DNA of 5,525 nucleotides from Clostridia bacterium. GTDB lineage: Bacteria; Bacillota_A; Clostridia; Oscillospirales; CAG-272. The translations under genes and the position numbers were made by a program. The stretch's first letter is position 1; each line of letters begins with the position of its first letter. The stretch is taken from NCBI GenBank assembly GCA_017467225.1, contig JAFTSR010000275.1, forward strand, positions 1 to 5,525. The letters are read 5' to 3'. Below the pieces are notes generated by a model. The model was given only the letters and a program-made list of their open reading frames with translations, did no database searches and had not been told where the DNA came from. This document shows, piece after piece, positions 1 to 5,086 of the stretch.

Positions 1-192
1 GTGCAACGGCACCTCGGCGCGGTAGTTAAGGCCTCGCCCGCCCTGCAGCTTTTGGTGCCATTTGGTGCCCGCAAGCATCGCGGCAAAGCTTGCCCGACCG
101 CCGCCGTATTCCAGATCGCCCGACGACAGCGCAATTTCGCACAGCTCGCGCACCGACAGCCGCACGCAGGCTCTGTCTGCATCGTAGTGCAT
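1..192 (-). CDS. DinG/Rad3-like ATP-dependent DNA helicase, N-terminal fragment
   Basis: This is the first 64 codons of a gene that runs off the left edge. The start ATG (192-190) has a strong Shine-Dalgarno GGGAGGA at 205-199, six bases upstream, and a consensus promoter further up. The peptide contains VRLSVRELCEIALSSGDLEY, then AMLAGTKWHQKLQ and NYRAEVPL. This order (VRxLVEFxLRSGDL, AMxxGxxxHxKxQ, YxAEVPL) is what I recall at the start of Firmicutes proteins annotated as ATP-dependent DNA helicase, which join a PD-(D/E)XK nuclease-like segment to an XPD/DinG superfamily 2 helicase core. The first part is seen directly; the family match is from memory of such N-termini. The Walker, DEAH and Fe-S cysteine motifs that would prove it lie outside the window. 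Such proteins are cytoplasmic and are presumed to act in DNA repair. It is transcribed away from the lipoprotein gene at 401. Confidence 0.72.
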   Translation of the reverse strand, partial: MHYDADRACVRLSVRELCEIALSSGDLEYGGGRASFAAMLAGTKWHQKLQGGRGLNYRAEVPLH

Positions 193-224
193 TTCGCGTC
201 CTCCCTTCCGAAAAATCTCTTATT

Positions 225-253
225 AGTATACCATATTTTCGAAAAGGCGTCAA
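225..253 (-). promoter_or_regulatory. Sigma-A promoter of the helicase gene
   Basis: On the minus strand TTGACG (253-248) and TATACT (230-225) are separated by exactly 17 bases. The -10 is preceded by TGG, giving an extended -10. The predicted start of transcription is near 218, leaving a short leader of about 25 bases that includes the GGGAGGA ribosome binding site. Confidence 0.85.
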
Positions 254-302
254 CAGTCCGTGGCAAATTCTTGCTTTTTCGCGACAATTTTGCAGGTTTC
301 CC

Positions 303-331
303 TTGCTTTTTTGTGTCAGTGCGTGTATAAT
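303..331 (+). promoter_or_regulatory. Sigma-A promoter of the SGNH lipoprotein gene
   Basis: TTGCTT (303-308) and a perfect TATAAT (326-331) are spaced by 17 bases. Transcription should begin near 338, which is almost exactly where the 25-bp tandem duplication starts, so the repeat makes up most of the 5' leader. The promoter is divergent from the helicase promoter, with about 50 bp between the two -35 boxes. Confidence 0.8.
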
Positions 332-337
332 GATGGT

Positions 338-388
338 ATCAGTATGAAATATCCCGTTACAAATCAGTATGAAATATCCCGTTACAAA
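338..388 (+). repeat. Perfect 25-bp tandem duplication in a 5' leader
   Basis: A 25-bp unit occurs twice head to tail without a mismatch (339-363 and 364-388); one extra matching base at the left end makes 51 bp at period 25. The unit contains ATGAAATATCCC and ends GTTACAAA. Only the second copy runs into the GG of the functional ribosome binding site (AAAGGAG, 386-392); the first copy is followed by TC instead. The first copy's ATG (344) is in frame with the lipoprotein gene and the second copy's (369) is not. The unit contains no obvious strong palindrome. It is a recent-looking duplication. Confidence 0.95.
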
Positions 389-400
389 GGAGATCAGACT

Positions 401-1696
401 ATGAAAAAATCATTGCACCGTTTGTCCATCCTTCTGTCCGTGCTTTTATGCGGCCTGCTGTTCTGTGCGCTGGGACTTTGCGCATGCTCCACGACAAAGC
501 CGCAAGAGGAACCGAAATCGCCCGAGGATGCTACTCCCACGCCAGAGCCCAAACCCGAGCCTGCGCCGGAGCCAGAGCCGGAACCCGAGCCGGAACCCGA
601 AAAGAAATCCTTGAACAACCTCTTTGACCTTGACACCACCGATATCGGCTGGGTCAACGGCAAGGGCGAGACCTTCCCCGACGGCTCCTTCCGCACCTGC
701 CGGGCCATTGCCGTTGAGCCCGGCGACGAGGTGCTGTTCGGTGCAGCCGTCACAACGCAGGGCTGGCACATGGTCACCTATGACGAGGACGAGCAGCCGA
801 TCGCCGACGTTACCATTCACAGCGGTCTGAGCATTCTGGAGCGCTTGCAGGATGAGACCGGCATCATGCAATACACCGTTCCCGACGGTGTGGCGTACAT
901 CCGCATGGTCTGTGACAGCCGTTACCAGGGAATGTATCTGGTCACGGTCAACGAGCCCTTCGATGCTGCTGATTTTTATGCGCATTTCGATCTGGACAAT
1001 CCCAACAAGCCCAGCGAAGAAGCCGACACCTCAAGCCCACTGTACGGCCTTAAGGCGCTGTTCTGCGGCGACTCGATCTCCTACGGTCACTACGACATTC
1101 CTGCCGGATACTCCTGGGCAGGTCGTATTCAGAAATATTACGGAACCATCTCGGACAACCGCTCCTGCAGCGGCTGGTGCCTGTCGACCGTGCGCGGCGC
1201 GGGCGGACAGATTGTCAACCAGCTCAAGTCTGTCAAAAATGGCGACTACGATCTGATCGTGGTGCAAGGCGGCGTCAACGATGCCTGGGGCACATCGGAC
1301 GGCACCAACATCATCGCACCCGTGGGTGAGATGAGCGACTCCTTTGACGTCAAGGACTTCGATAACTCGACCTATGCGGGCGGTCTTGAGGAGTTCTTCT
1401 ACTACGCGCGCGAATATTTCCCGGATGCGCAGCTGGCGTACATCATTTCGTTCTACATGCCGCGCGCAGGCGTGGGTCACGTCGGCGACATGGAGGAATA
1501 CTATGCCGTCGGTATGGAGATCTGCGACAAGTGGGGCGTGCCGTATCTTGACATGTACCACGACGACTATCTCAACTACGAGCTTTTGGAGATCGACACC
1601 AACAAGTGTCTGACCGACCCCGTCCACCCCAACGCGCTGGGCTACGACCGTATCTCGCCGTATATCGGTGATTGGTTGGAGAGCCTGTACGAATAA
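401..1696 (+). CDS. Secreted lipoprotein with SGNH/GDSL hydrolase domain
   Basis: The product has 431 residues. The ATG at 401 is chosen because AAAGGAG (386-392) sits eight bases upstream and the protein then begins MKKS with a normal signal sequence; the frame is open further upstream, but a start there would bury that signal. Residues 1-28 are a lipoprotein signal with lipobox LCAC, lipidated Cys29 predicted. Residues 46-67 are a stalk with proline at every second position, mostly PEPE. Residues 72-190 look like a beta-sandwich or carbohydrate-binding-type module (not recognised precisely). Residues 215-431 are an SGNH hydrolase: CGDSISYG with nucleophile Ser225, GGVND with oxyanion Asn293, and DPVHPNALGY with Asp406 and His409. 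The block II glycine is probably Gly258. The enzyme likely removes acyl or acetyl groups from a glycan or other ester outside the cell, tethered to the membrane outer face. The substrate cannot be inferred. It appears monocistronic, from its own promoter to the hairpin at 1702. Confidence 0.9.
   Translation: MKKSLHRLSILLSVLLCGLLFCALGLCACSTTKPQEEPKSPEDATPTPEPKPEPAPEPEPEPEPEPEKKSLNNLFDLDTTDIGWVNGKGETFPDGSFRTCRAIAVEPGDEVLFGAAVTTQGWHMVTYDEDEQPIADVTIHSGLSILERLQDETGIMQYTVPDGVAYIRMVCDSRYQGMYLVTVNEPFDAADFYAHFDLDNPNKPSEEADTSSPLYGLKALFCGDSISYGHYDIPAGYSWAGRIQKYYGTISDNRSCSGWCLSTVRGAGGQIVNQLKSVKNGDYDLIVVQGGVNDAWGTSDGTNIIAPVGEMSDSFDVKDFDNSTYAGGLEEFFYYAREYFPDAQLAYIISFYMPRAGVGHVGDMEEYYAVGMEICDKWGVPYLDMYHDDYLNYELLEIDTNKCLTDPVHPNALGYDRISPYIGDWLESLYE
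536..601 (+). repeat. Repeat coding for the Pro-Glu stalk
   Basis: This stretch codes for residues 46-67 of the lipoprotein, where every even residue from 46 to 66 is proline and most others are glutamate. At DNA level the 12-mer GAGCCGGAACCC occurs twice in tandem (575-586, 587-598), with degenerate copies upstream. Such stalks keep a surface domain away from the membrane or within the cell wall. The repeat unit is a multiple of three, so slippage would change stalk length without breaking the frame. Confidence 0.85.
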
Positions 1697-1701
1697 GCAT
1701 C

Positions 1702-1734
1702 AACCCCGACAGATTTTCAAGGTCTGCCGGGGTT
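1702..1734 (+). terminator. Intrinsic terminator after the SGNH gene
   Basis: A 12-position stem pairs 1702-1713 (AACCCCGACAGA) with 1723-1734 (TCTGCCGGGGTT), with one A-C mismatch and a nine-base loop, followed by TTGTTGTTTGG. It begins five bases after the stop codon of the lipoprotein gene. It may also stop transcripts of the convergent gene ending at 1768, although the tail on the minus strand (GATGC) has few U residues. Confidence 0.82.
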
Positions 1735-1767
1735 TGTTGTTTGGTATGTGAAATATCTTTCAATTTT

Positions 1768-2091
1768 TCAGTCCGGGCGTATTGGAGAAAAGTTTCCGTT
1801 TTCATCACGGTTAATCGGAGTTGCTTTAAGATGGAATTTTATACATCCGTCAGCACACGGTATGTCCATCTCATATTTTTCTTTTTCTCCTCTGTATGTA
1901 AAGTCACCGCCACATCGAATAACCTCGCACCAGGTGTACACCCGGATCATTGTTTTAGGACACATCCCAGCAGGACATTCGTAGCAAAAAACAAATCTGT
2001 CACCTTTTTCCAAGCCAAGCCTACAATTTTCTGCTTTTCCCTCGATTGCTGTTAATTCAAATTGCCAATCTTCCGTACACCATTTTTGCAT
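1768..2091 (-). CDS. Small Cys-rich TIGR04076-like protein
   Basis: A 107-residue cytoplasmic protein without signal or membrane segment. The ATG at 2091 is supported by GGAGGA (2103-2098) six bases upstream. The core pattern, C23 followed by LEKGDRF, then CPAGMCPKT (residues 39-47), a hydrophobic stretch, RCGGDF (59-64), and late C79 and C83 before IKFHL, matches the arrangement I know from TIGR04076 family proteins (C..GHKVGD.F, P.GLCP.A, L..GG..PW, C.D....F.I). No biochemical role is established for that family to my knowledge. It has nine Cys residues (5, 23, 36, 39, 44, 55, 60, 79, 83), so metal or cluster binding is possible. The C-terminus after residue 90 is an extra charged tail. It converges on the SGNH gene and has no operon partner. 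The region is more A+T-rich than its neighbours, which suggests acquisition. No convincing promoter was found upstream. Confidence 0.72.
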   Translation of the reverse strand: MQKWCTEDWQFELTAIEGKAENCRLGLEKGDRFVFCYECPAGMCPKTMIRVYTWCEVIRCGGDFTYRGEKEKYEMDIPCADGCIKFHLKATPINRDENGNFSPIRPD

Positions 2092-2156
2092 ATAACATCC
2101 TCCGTCATTTTTTAGCCATCATTCGGCTTTAACACCGACTTCGTCTTTTTCTTACA

Positions 2157-2186
2157 AATAGGCAGGGGCTAATCTGTGCGCCTATT
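2157..2186. repeat. 7-bp inverted repeat at the edge of the transposase relic
   Basis: AATAGGC (2157-2163) and GCCTATT (2180-2186) are perfect inverted copies around a 16-base loop. The right arm overlaps the TAG stop codon of the transposase relic (2184-2182). Its position at the relic's 3' boundary would suit the end of a small element or a weak terminator, but the run of T on either strand is too short for a good terminator. Confidence 0.4.
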
Positions 2187-2570
2187 CTGCCGTGTGCAGT
2201 TCGTCATAGTGCCAACGTATAGGATTTTCGTAGATATATCGCAAATGCTCCACATAATCCTCACGGTTTTTGATAATATGGTCGTAGAAGGATTTTTGCC
2301 AAATACTTGTCCCGATTTGTTTGGAAGCGATTCCTTTTAACTGCCTTATAACCCGTGACATTGTAGGGGCGACCGGTGGTTGCCCGCATTCATCGGCTCA
2401 CACGCTTACTAAAAGGTGAATTTGATTCGGCATAATCACGTAGCTTTCAAGTGATAAAGTCGAATAGGCAGAGTGATATTTTGTATTACCTAATCGACTA
2501 TTTTACCATATATCGACAATTCAACATCTTGCGGGCGATCAATGATCGCGCCTGCGTTATCCTTATCCAT
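2182..2570 (-). pseudogene. Decayed RayT (REP-associated tyrosine transposase)
   Basis: Reading the minus strand from 2570, one frame gives AGAIIDRPQDVELSIYGKIVD, then a TAG stop (2492-2490). After a frameshift somewhere between about 2489 and 2440, another frame gives YVIMPNQIHLLVSV, a TGA stop (2400-2398), and then CGQPPVAPTMSRVIRQLKG. The last 59 codons (2361-2182) are open and contain IWQKSFYDHIIKNREDY and YIYENPIRWHYDEL. This order is that of Y1_Tnp-type RayT transposases of Clostridia. The HUH metal motif, normally MPNHIHLL, reads MPNQIHLL, so the first His is lost (CAC/CAT to CAA). The usual N-terminal part (YFVTICT-type strand) was not found upstream of 2570. With two stops, a frameshift, a lost active-site His and a missing N-terminus it cannot be functional. 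It fills most of the 588-base gap between neighbouring genes. Confidence 0.85.
2363..2385 (+). repeat. GTAG-headed REP-like hairpin
   Basis: GTAG (2363-2366) is followed directly by GGGCGACC (2367-2374), loop GGT, and GGTTGCCC (2378-2385). All eight positions pair, one as G-T. A GTAG tetranucleotide at the foot of a short hairpin is the defining form of REP sequences recognised by RayT transposases. Here it lies inside the transposase relic, where the other strand codes for GQPPVAPT, the linker before the C-terminal helices. It may therefore be coding sequence that resembles REP, or the source of a REP family. Confidence 0.55.
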
Positions 2571-2638
2571 TATTATCACCAACGCTTATAACAAAAATCA
2601 GCAAAAAAGTTCTCTACCGAAATTATTATGCCTGCAAA

Positions 2639-2654
2639 ATCCCATCGGGGGGAT
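2639..2654 (-). terminator. Weak candidate terminator of the three-gene operon
   Basis: On the minus strand ATCCC (2654-2650) and GGGAT (2643-2639) form a 5-bp stem with a six-base loop, followed by TTTTGC. It lies about 25 bases after the stop of the membrane protein gene. It is the best hairpin available but short. Nothing else is recognisable between 2571 and 2679. Confidence 0.3.
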
Positions 2655-2679
2655 CAAGCCAAAGGCGCAGTTTTTCCAT

Positions 2680-3219
2680 TCAGAACATTTTCTGAATCCG
2701 TGCGCGCCATTGCAGCACGTAGCGCGTCACAAGGCGCGTGACCAGGATATCGTACAGCCAGAGCGTGACAAACCCGAGCGCGTACAATGCCGCATAAAAG
2801 GTCGGCGAGAGCAGCTCGTCCGCGCCCGTGACCAGATCGGTCAGCGAGATCATGACCACCTCGCAAAGCAAAAACACCAAGGATTTGACGGCGGCGCTGC
2901 CATAGCGCGGCAACCGTTCAATATACGCCTTGAGAATGGGATAGTAGCCAAACGCCGCATAGACCAGCGCTGCGCCCTTTTGCGGTGCCAGAAGAAGAGC
3001 CAGCGTCGCCGTGGCAAGATAGACCGCCCACGGATATCCACCGCCGTACTCGATCTTGACCATAACGCAAAGCAGCGCCACAATGGCAGCCGTGCAAAGG
3101 TCCAGCACGTCAATCAACGACCCCAGCGTGATGATAACCACGCCAAGCGCGATCAGCACCGCGCACACAGACATGCGTCGGGTGCGTCTGCGCCGCTCAT
3201 AACGATCTTGTTTTTTCAT
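2680..3219 (-). CDS. Polytopic membrane protein, third gene of the J-domain operon
   Basis: The product has 179 residues counting from the ATG at 3219. This start is preferred over the GTG at 3225 because GAGG (3229-3226), which overlaps the stop codon of the previous gene, stands six bases before it. That arrangement predicts translational coupling. The N-terminus is very basic (RRRRTRR around residue 9-15), so it should be cytoplasmic by the positive-inside rule. Hydrophobic segments lie at about 16-36, 41-57, 62-78, 82-100 (short), 108-130 and 139-161. No catalytic motif is visible; YGGGYPW (58-64), LLLAPQKGAALVY (75-87) and GYYPILKAYIERLP (91-104) look like the conserved loops. The overall shape recalls small ECF S-component-like or scaffold membrane proteins, but I do not recognise a named family. 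Its place after DUF5685 and J-domain genes suggests it anchors or is served by them. Confidence 0.85.
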   Translation of the reverse strand: MKKQDRYERRRRTRRMSVCAVLIALGVVIITLGSLIDVLDLCTAAIVALLCVMVKIEYGGGYPWAVYLATATLALLLAPQKGAALVYAAFGYYPILKAYIERLPRYGSAAVKSLVFLLCEVVMISLTDLVTGADELLSPTFYAALYALGFVTLWLYDILVTRLVTRYVLQWRARIQKMF

Positions 3220-3226
3220 ACTCACC

Positions 3227-3862
3227 TCAGCAGCAGGAGATCAAATCGCCGCCCATGCACTCGCAGCAGCAGTCCGCGCAAATGAGCGAGGTGCAGATAT
3301 CCATATCGCCGCAGCCACCTCCGCCGCGCACGTTGGTGCGGTAGCCGCCGTTGTAGGCGTTGGTCTGGGCATGCAGGCGATCGCGCACCGTGCGATACTC
3401 GGCATTATACGGATTTTGCGCGCAGGCAAGGTCAAGATACTGCTGGGCATCCAGCACAGCACCTCGGCGCAGGAGCACGCAGCCCATGAGGAAATTCCAC
3501 TCGGCACCGCGCTCGCTCTGTGCCACGGCTATCAGCAGCCGATGCGCCTGATCCAAATCTCCGCTGTTGACGCAGCTGCGAATGGCTGCATAGGTCGGGC
3601 TCTGCGTGCCGCTTTGTGTGTTGGTCTGTCCGCCGCCGTAGGCGCCATACGGATCACTTCCTGTCTCGCCTGCCTTGCGGCGGCGCTGAATTTCCTCGTA
3701 TGCCGCGTTGACCTCCTTCATTTTCTCGGTCGCCATCTCGGCCAGGTCCGTGTTGGCATATTTATCGGGGTGATATTTGCGCACCAGCTCGCGGTACGCC
3801 TGCTTGATCTCGTCGTCCGTTGCCGTCGGGCTGACGCCGAGCACCTTATATGGATCGGTCAT
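3227..3862 (-). CDS. J-domain (DnaJ-like) protein with TPR-like middle and Cys-rich tail
   Basis: The product has 211 residues. The ATG at 3862 has AAAGGA seven bases upstream and gives the classic J-domain beginning [14 protein letters not shown] at 3886, overlapping the previous stop as GTGA, would add eight residues but has no good ribosome binding site. Residues 1-63 are the J domain with helix II RELVRKY and HPD at 31-33, so it should stimulate the ATPase of DnaK. Residues 64-88 are a Gly/Gln/Thr-rich linker. Residues 89-165 look like TPR-type helices ([30 protein letters not shown]). Residues 180-211 carry nine Cys, including [12 protein letters not shown] and a final CC. It lacks the CxxCxGxG zinc repeats and substrate domains of true DnaJ, so it is a specialised co-chaperone. 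The gene lies 20 bases after the DUF5685 gene and 7 bases before the membrane protein gene. Confidence 0.9.
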   Translation of the reverse strand: MTDPYKVLGVSPTATDDEIKQAYRELVRKYHPDKYANTDLAEMATEKMKEVNAAYEEIQRRRKAGETGSDPYGAYGGGQTNTQSGTQSPTYAAIRSCVNSGDLDQAHRLLIAVAQSERGAEWNFLMGCVLLRRGAVLDAQQYLDLACAQNPYNAEYRTVRDRLHAQTNAYNGGYRTNVRGGGGCGDMDICTSLICADCCCECMGGDLISCC

Positions 3863-3882
3863 GTCTGTATCCTTTCTGTCAC

Positions 3883-4848
3883 TCACATCCGCGCCTCATC
3901 GGTCACGGAGGCCGGGATTTTCTCTTGATCGTCGTTATTTTTCGGGGGCTTTCCGTACGTTCCGTCGGCCAGCTGCCGTGTCACGGCAGGCAGCGCGACG
4001 TGCAGCATATGCGTAAGAAGCCCTCGCAGCTCTCGTCCGCACGTCTCATCATCATAATCGAGCAGTGACAGGGCATCGTCCGCTTGCATCAGCTCATGCC
4101 CCATGGCGGTGGCGATGGCGGCGCGTCTTTCGGGCGAGAGCGGCGCATCCCCATACAAAAGCCGCAAGGGGTTGTAGCGGTCACGCTGCACGTCCTCGGC
4201 AAAGTCGTCCACGGCATCGGCAAAATACAGCCACTTACCCACGTGCATGCCGACGTGCTGCGCAATGGTTTTGCGCTGCCCGTCAAGGCCGTAGGAAAGC
4301 AGCAGCGCCGTCACCTGTCCAAAGGCAGCCGCAGGCGCGTCAGCGGAGGGTTCCCTTGCCTGCTCCACGGCAGAAAAGGCGGCCATTGCCTCGCTCAGCT
4401 GTGCCGTCAACGCCGGGGCGCGGCGACGCGCACGGCGGTACATGTGTCGCAGCGGTGGCGAGAGCAGGGCTGCACGCAGTCCACAGCGGGAAAAGCGACG
4501 CTCATCCGCTCTGTCATCGCAAATTTTGTGGTAGTTGAGCATGGCCGCGCACAGCGCCACGTGATCGGTCGCCTCCCCTGACGTCAGGGACAGCCGACGG
4601 CGGAAGGGATGCGGCAAGCAGCGACGGCGCTCAAAGCGGACGGTACACTCACCGTCCTTGCCGGGATTGCCGTTTTGCAGGGCCATGCGAAGGAGCGAGA
4701 GGAAAACATAGTCATAGCTGAGCGTCATACGGGAGCACTGACCCGTGCAGCGACCCTGTGCGCGACAAAGTCCGCAGTACACACCGCGGTAATACCGATA
4801 TTCACGCACACGCAGCTCGGGCACGTGTACCCTGACGTAGCCGAACAT
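3883..4848 (-). CDS. DUF5685 family protein, first gene of the J-domain operon
   Basis: The product has 321 residues. The ATG at 4848 has AAGGAGG (4862-4856) seven bases upstream and gives MFGYVRV, the beginning typical of DUF5685 proteins. An ATG at 4869 also has an SD-like AAGGAG, but the predicted transcription start falls inside that SD, so it is not preferred. Key residues are [15 protein letters not shown] (Cys25, 28, 34, 38), RCLPHPF (Cys77, His80), [12 protein letters not shown] (105-116) and [20 protein letters not shown] (208-227). The rest is helical, with an acidic, unordered C-terminus and no signal or membrane segment. Family function is unknown. The Cys/His residues suggest a metal or cluster site. 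The two Asp-rich motifs resemble those of squalene/phytoene synthases, which is my inference and not an established relation. It leads an operon with a J-domain protein and a membrane protein, from a consensus promoter. Confidence 0.85.
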   Translation of the reverse strand: MFGYVRVHVPELRVREYRYYRGVYCGLCRAQGRCTGQCSRMTLSYDYVFLSLLRMALQNGNPGKDGECTVRFERRRCLPHPFRRRLSLTSGEATDHVALCAAMLNYHKICDDRADERRFSRCGLRAALLSPPLRHMYRRARRRAPALTAQLSEAMAAFSAVEQAREPSADAPAAAFGQVTALLLSYGLDGQRKTIAQHVGMHVGKWLYFADAVDDFAEDVQRDRYNPLRLLYGDAPLSPERRAAIATAMGHELMQADDALSLLDYDDETCGRELRGLLTHMLHVALPAVTRQLADGTYGKPPKNNDDQEKIPASVTDEARM

Positions 4849-4882
4849 AATTTTTCCTCCTTCCTGCATAATATCTCCTTAT

Positions 4883-4911
4883 ATCATACCCCAAAAAGGT
4901 GATAATTGCAA
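4883..4911 (-). promoter_or_regulatory. Sigma-A promoter of the DUF5685 operon
   Basis: On the minus strand TTGCAA (4911-4906) and TATGAT (4888-4883) are spaced by 17 bases. Transcription should start near 4876, about 28 bases before the chosen ATG at 4848. This makes the upstream ATG at 4869 nearly leaderless and supports the 4848 start. Confidence 0.8.
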
Positions 4912-4935
4912 GACGTTTTTGTAAATTATCTTGAA

Positions 4936-4951
4936 GAAAATGTTAATTTTC
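4936..4951. repeat. Small perfect palindrome between divergent promoters
   Basis: GAAAAT (4936-4941) and ATTTTC (4946-4951) are inverted copies around a four-base loop. The site lies upstream of the -35 boxes of both the DUF5685 operon and prfB. It could be an operator, but it is A+T-rich in an A+T-rich spacer and may be chance. Nothing else was recognised from 4912 to 5010 except a 9-bp direct repeat TTGTAAATT at 4919 and 4981. Confidence 0.25.
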
Positions 4952-5012
4952 GTCACATAACGCCGCAGAGTGTGTACAAGTTGTAAATTTCAGGGAAAAA
5001 ATGAAAAATCTC

Positions 5013-5042
5013 TTGCAAAAAGGCGGTAGAGTATGGTATAAT
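5013..5042 (+). promoter_or_regulatory. Sigma-A promoter of prfB
   Basis: TTGCAA (5013-5018) and TATAAT (5037-5042) have an 18-base spacer, and TGG before the -10 gives an extended -10. A second, overlapping TATAAT lies at 5042-5047. Transcription should start near 5049, giving a leader of about 38 bases. Confidence 0.8.
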
Positions 5043-5086
5043 ATAATAGAGAAATTAGAACGATAAGAAAGGTTATACACACGCAT

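Noticed and set aside
338..388. CRISPR-like repeat
   Set aside because: The two 25-bp copies are directly adjacent without a spacer, so this is a simple tandem duplication.
260..400. Upstream in-frame extension of the lipoprotein gene, including ATG at 344
   Set aside because: It covers the promoter -10 and transcription start, has no ribosome binding site, and would bury the signal peptide; ATG 401 has AAAGGAG at proper spacing.
1031..1627. Minus-strand open frame of 198 codons inside the SGNH gene
   Set aside because: It is antisense to the intact SGNH catalytic motifs and has no recognisable start signal; typical shadow of a G+C-rich gene.
2626..2679. 17-codon open frame (MEKLRLWLDPPDGILQA) starting right after the stop of the membrane protein gene
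   Set aside because: The ATG abuts the TGA, which might allow reinitiation, but there is no Shine-Dalgarno sequence and it contains the weak terminator hairpin. It could be the stump of a lost fourth gene, but nothing supports it.
2542..3285. Long plus-strand open frame (247 codons) opposite the membrane protein gene
   Set aside because: Its translation is low-complexity with many Arg, Gln and His, it has no good ribosome binding site, and the opposite strand codes for a convincing membrane protein in an operon.
3863..3886. GTG start at 3886 for the J-domain protein, overlapping the DUF5685 stop as GTGA
   Set aside because: Overlapping starts are common, but AAAGGA lies correctly before ATG 3862 and the J domain normally begins at [10 protein letters not shown].
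3371..3928. Plus-strand open frame of 185 codons opposite the J-domain gene
   Set aside because: The opposite strand has an unmistakable J domain with HPD, so this frame is an antisense shadow.
4849..4869. ATG at 4869 as the start of the DUF5685 protein
   Set aside because: Its SD-like AAGGAG overlaps the predicted transcription start, and the extra residues MQEGGKI are merely the translated ribosome binding site of ATG 4848.
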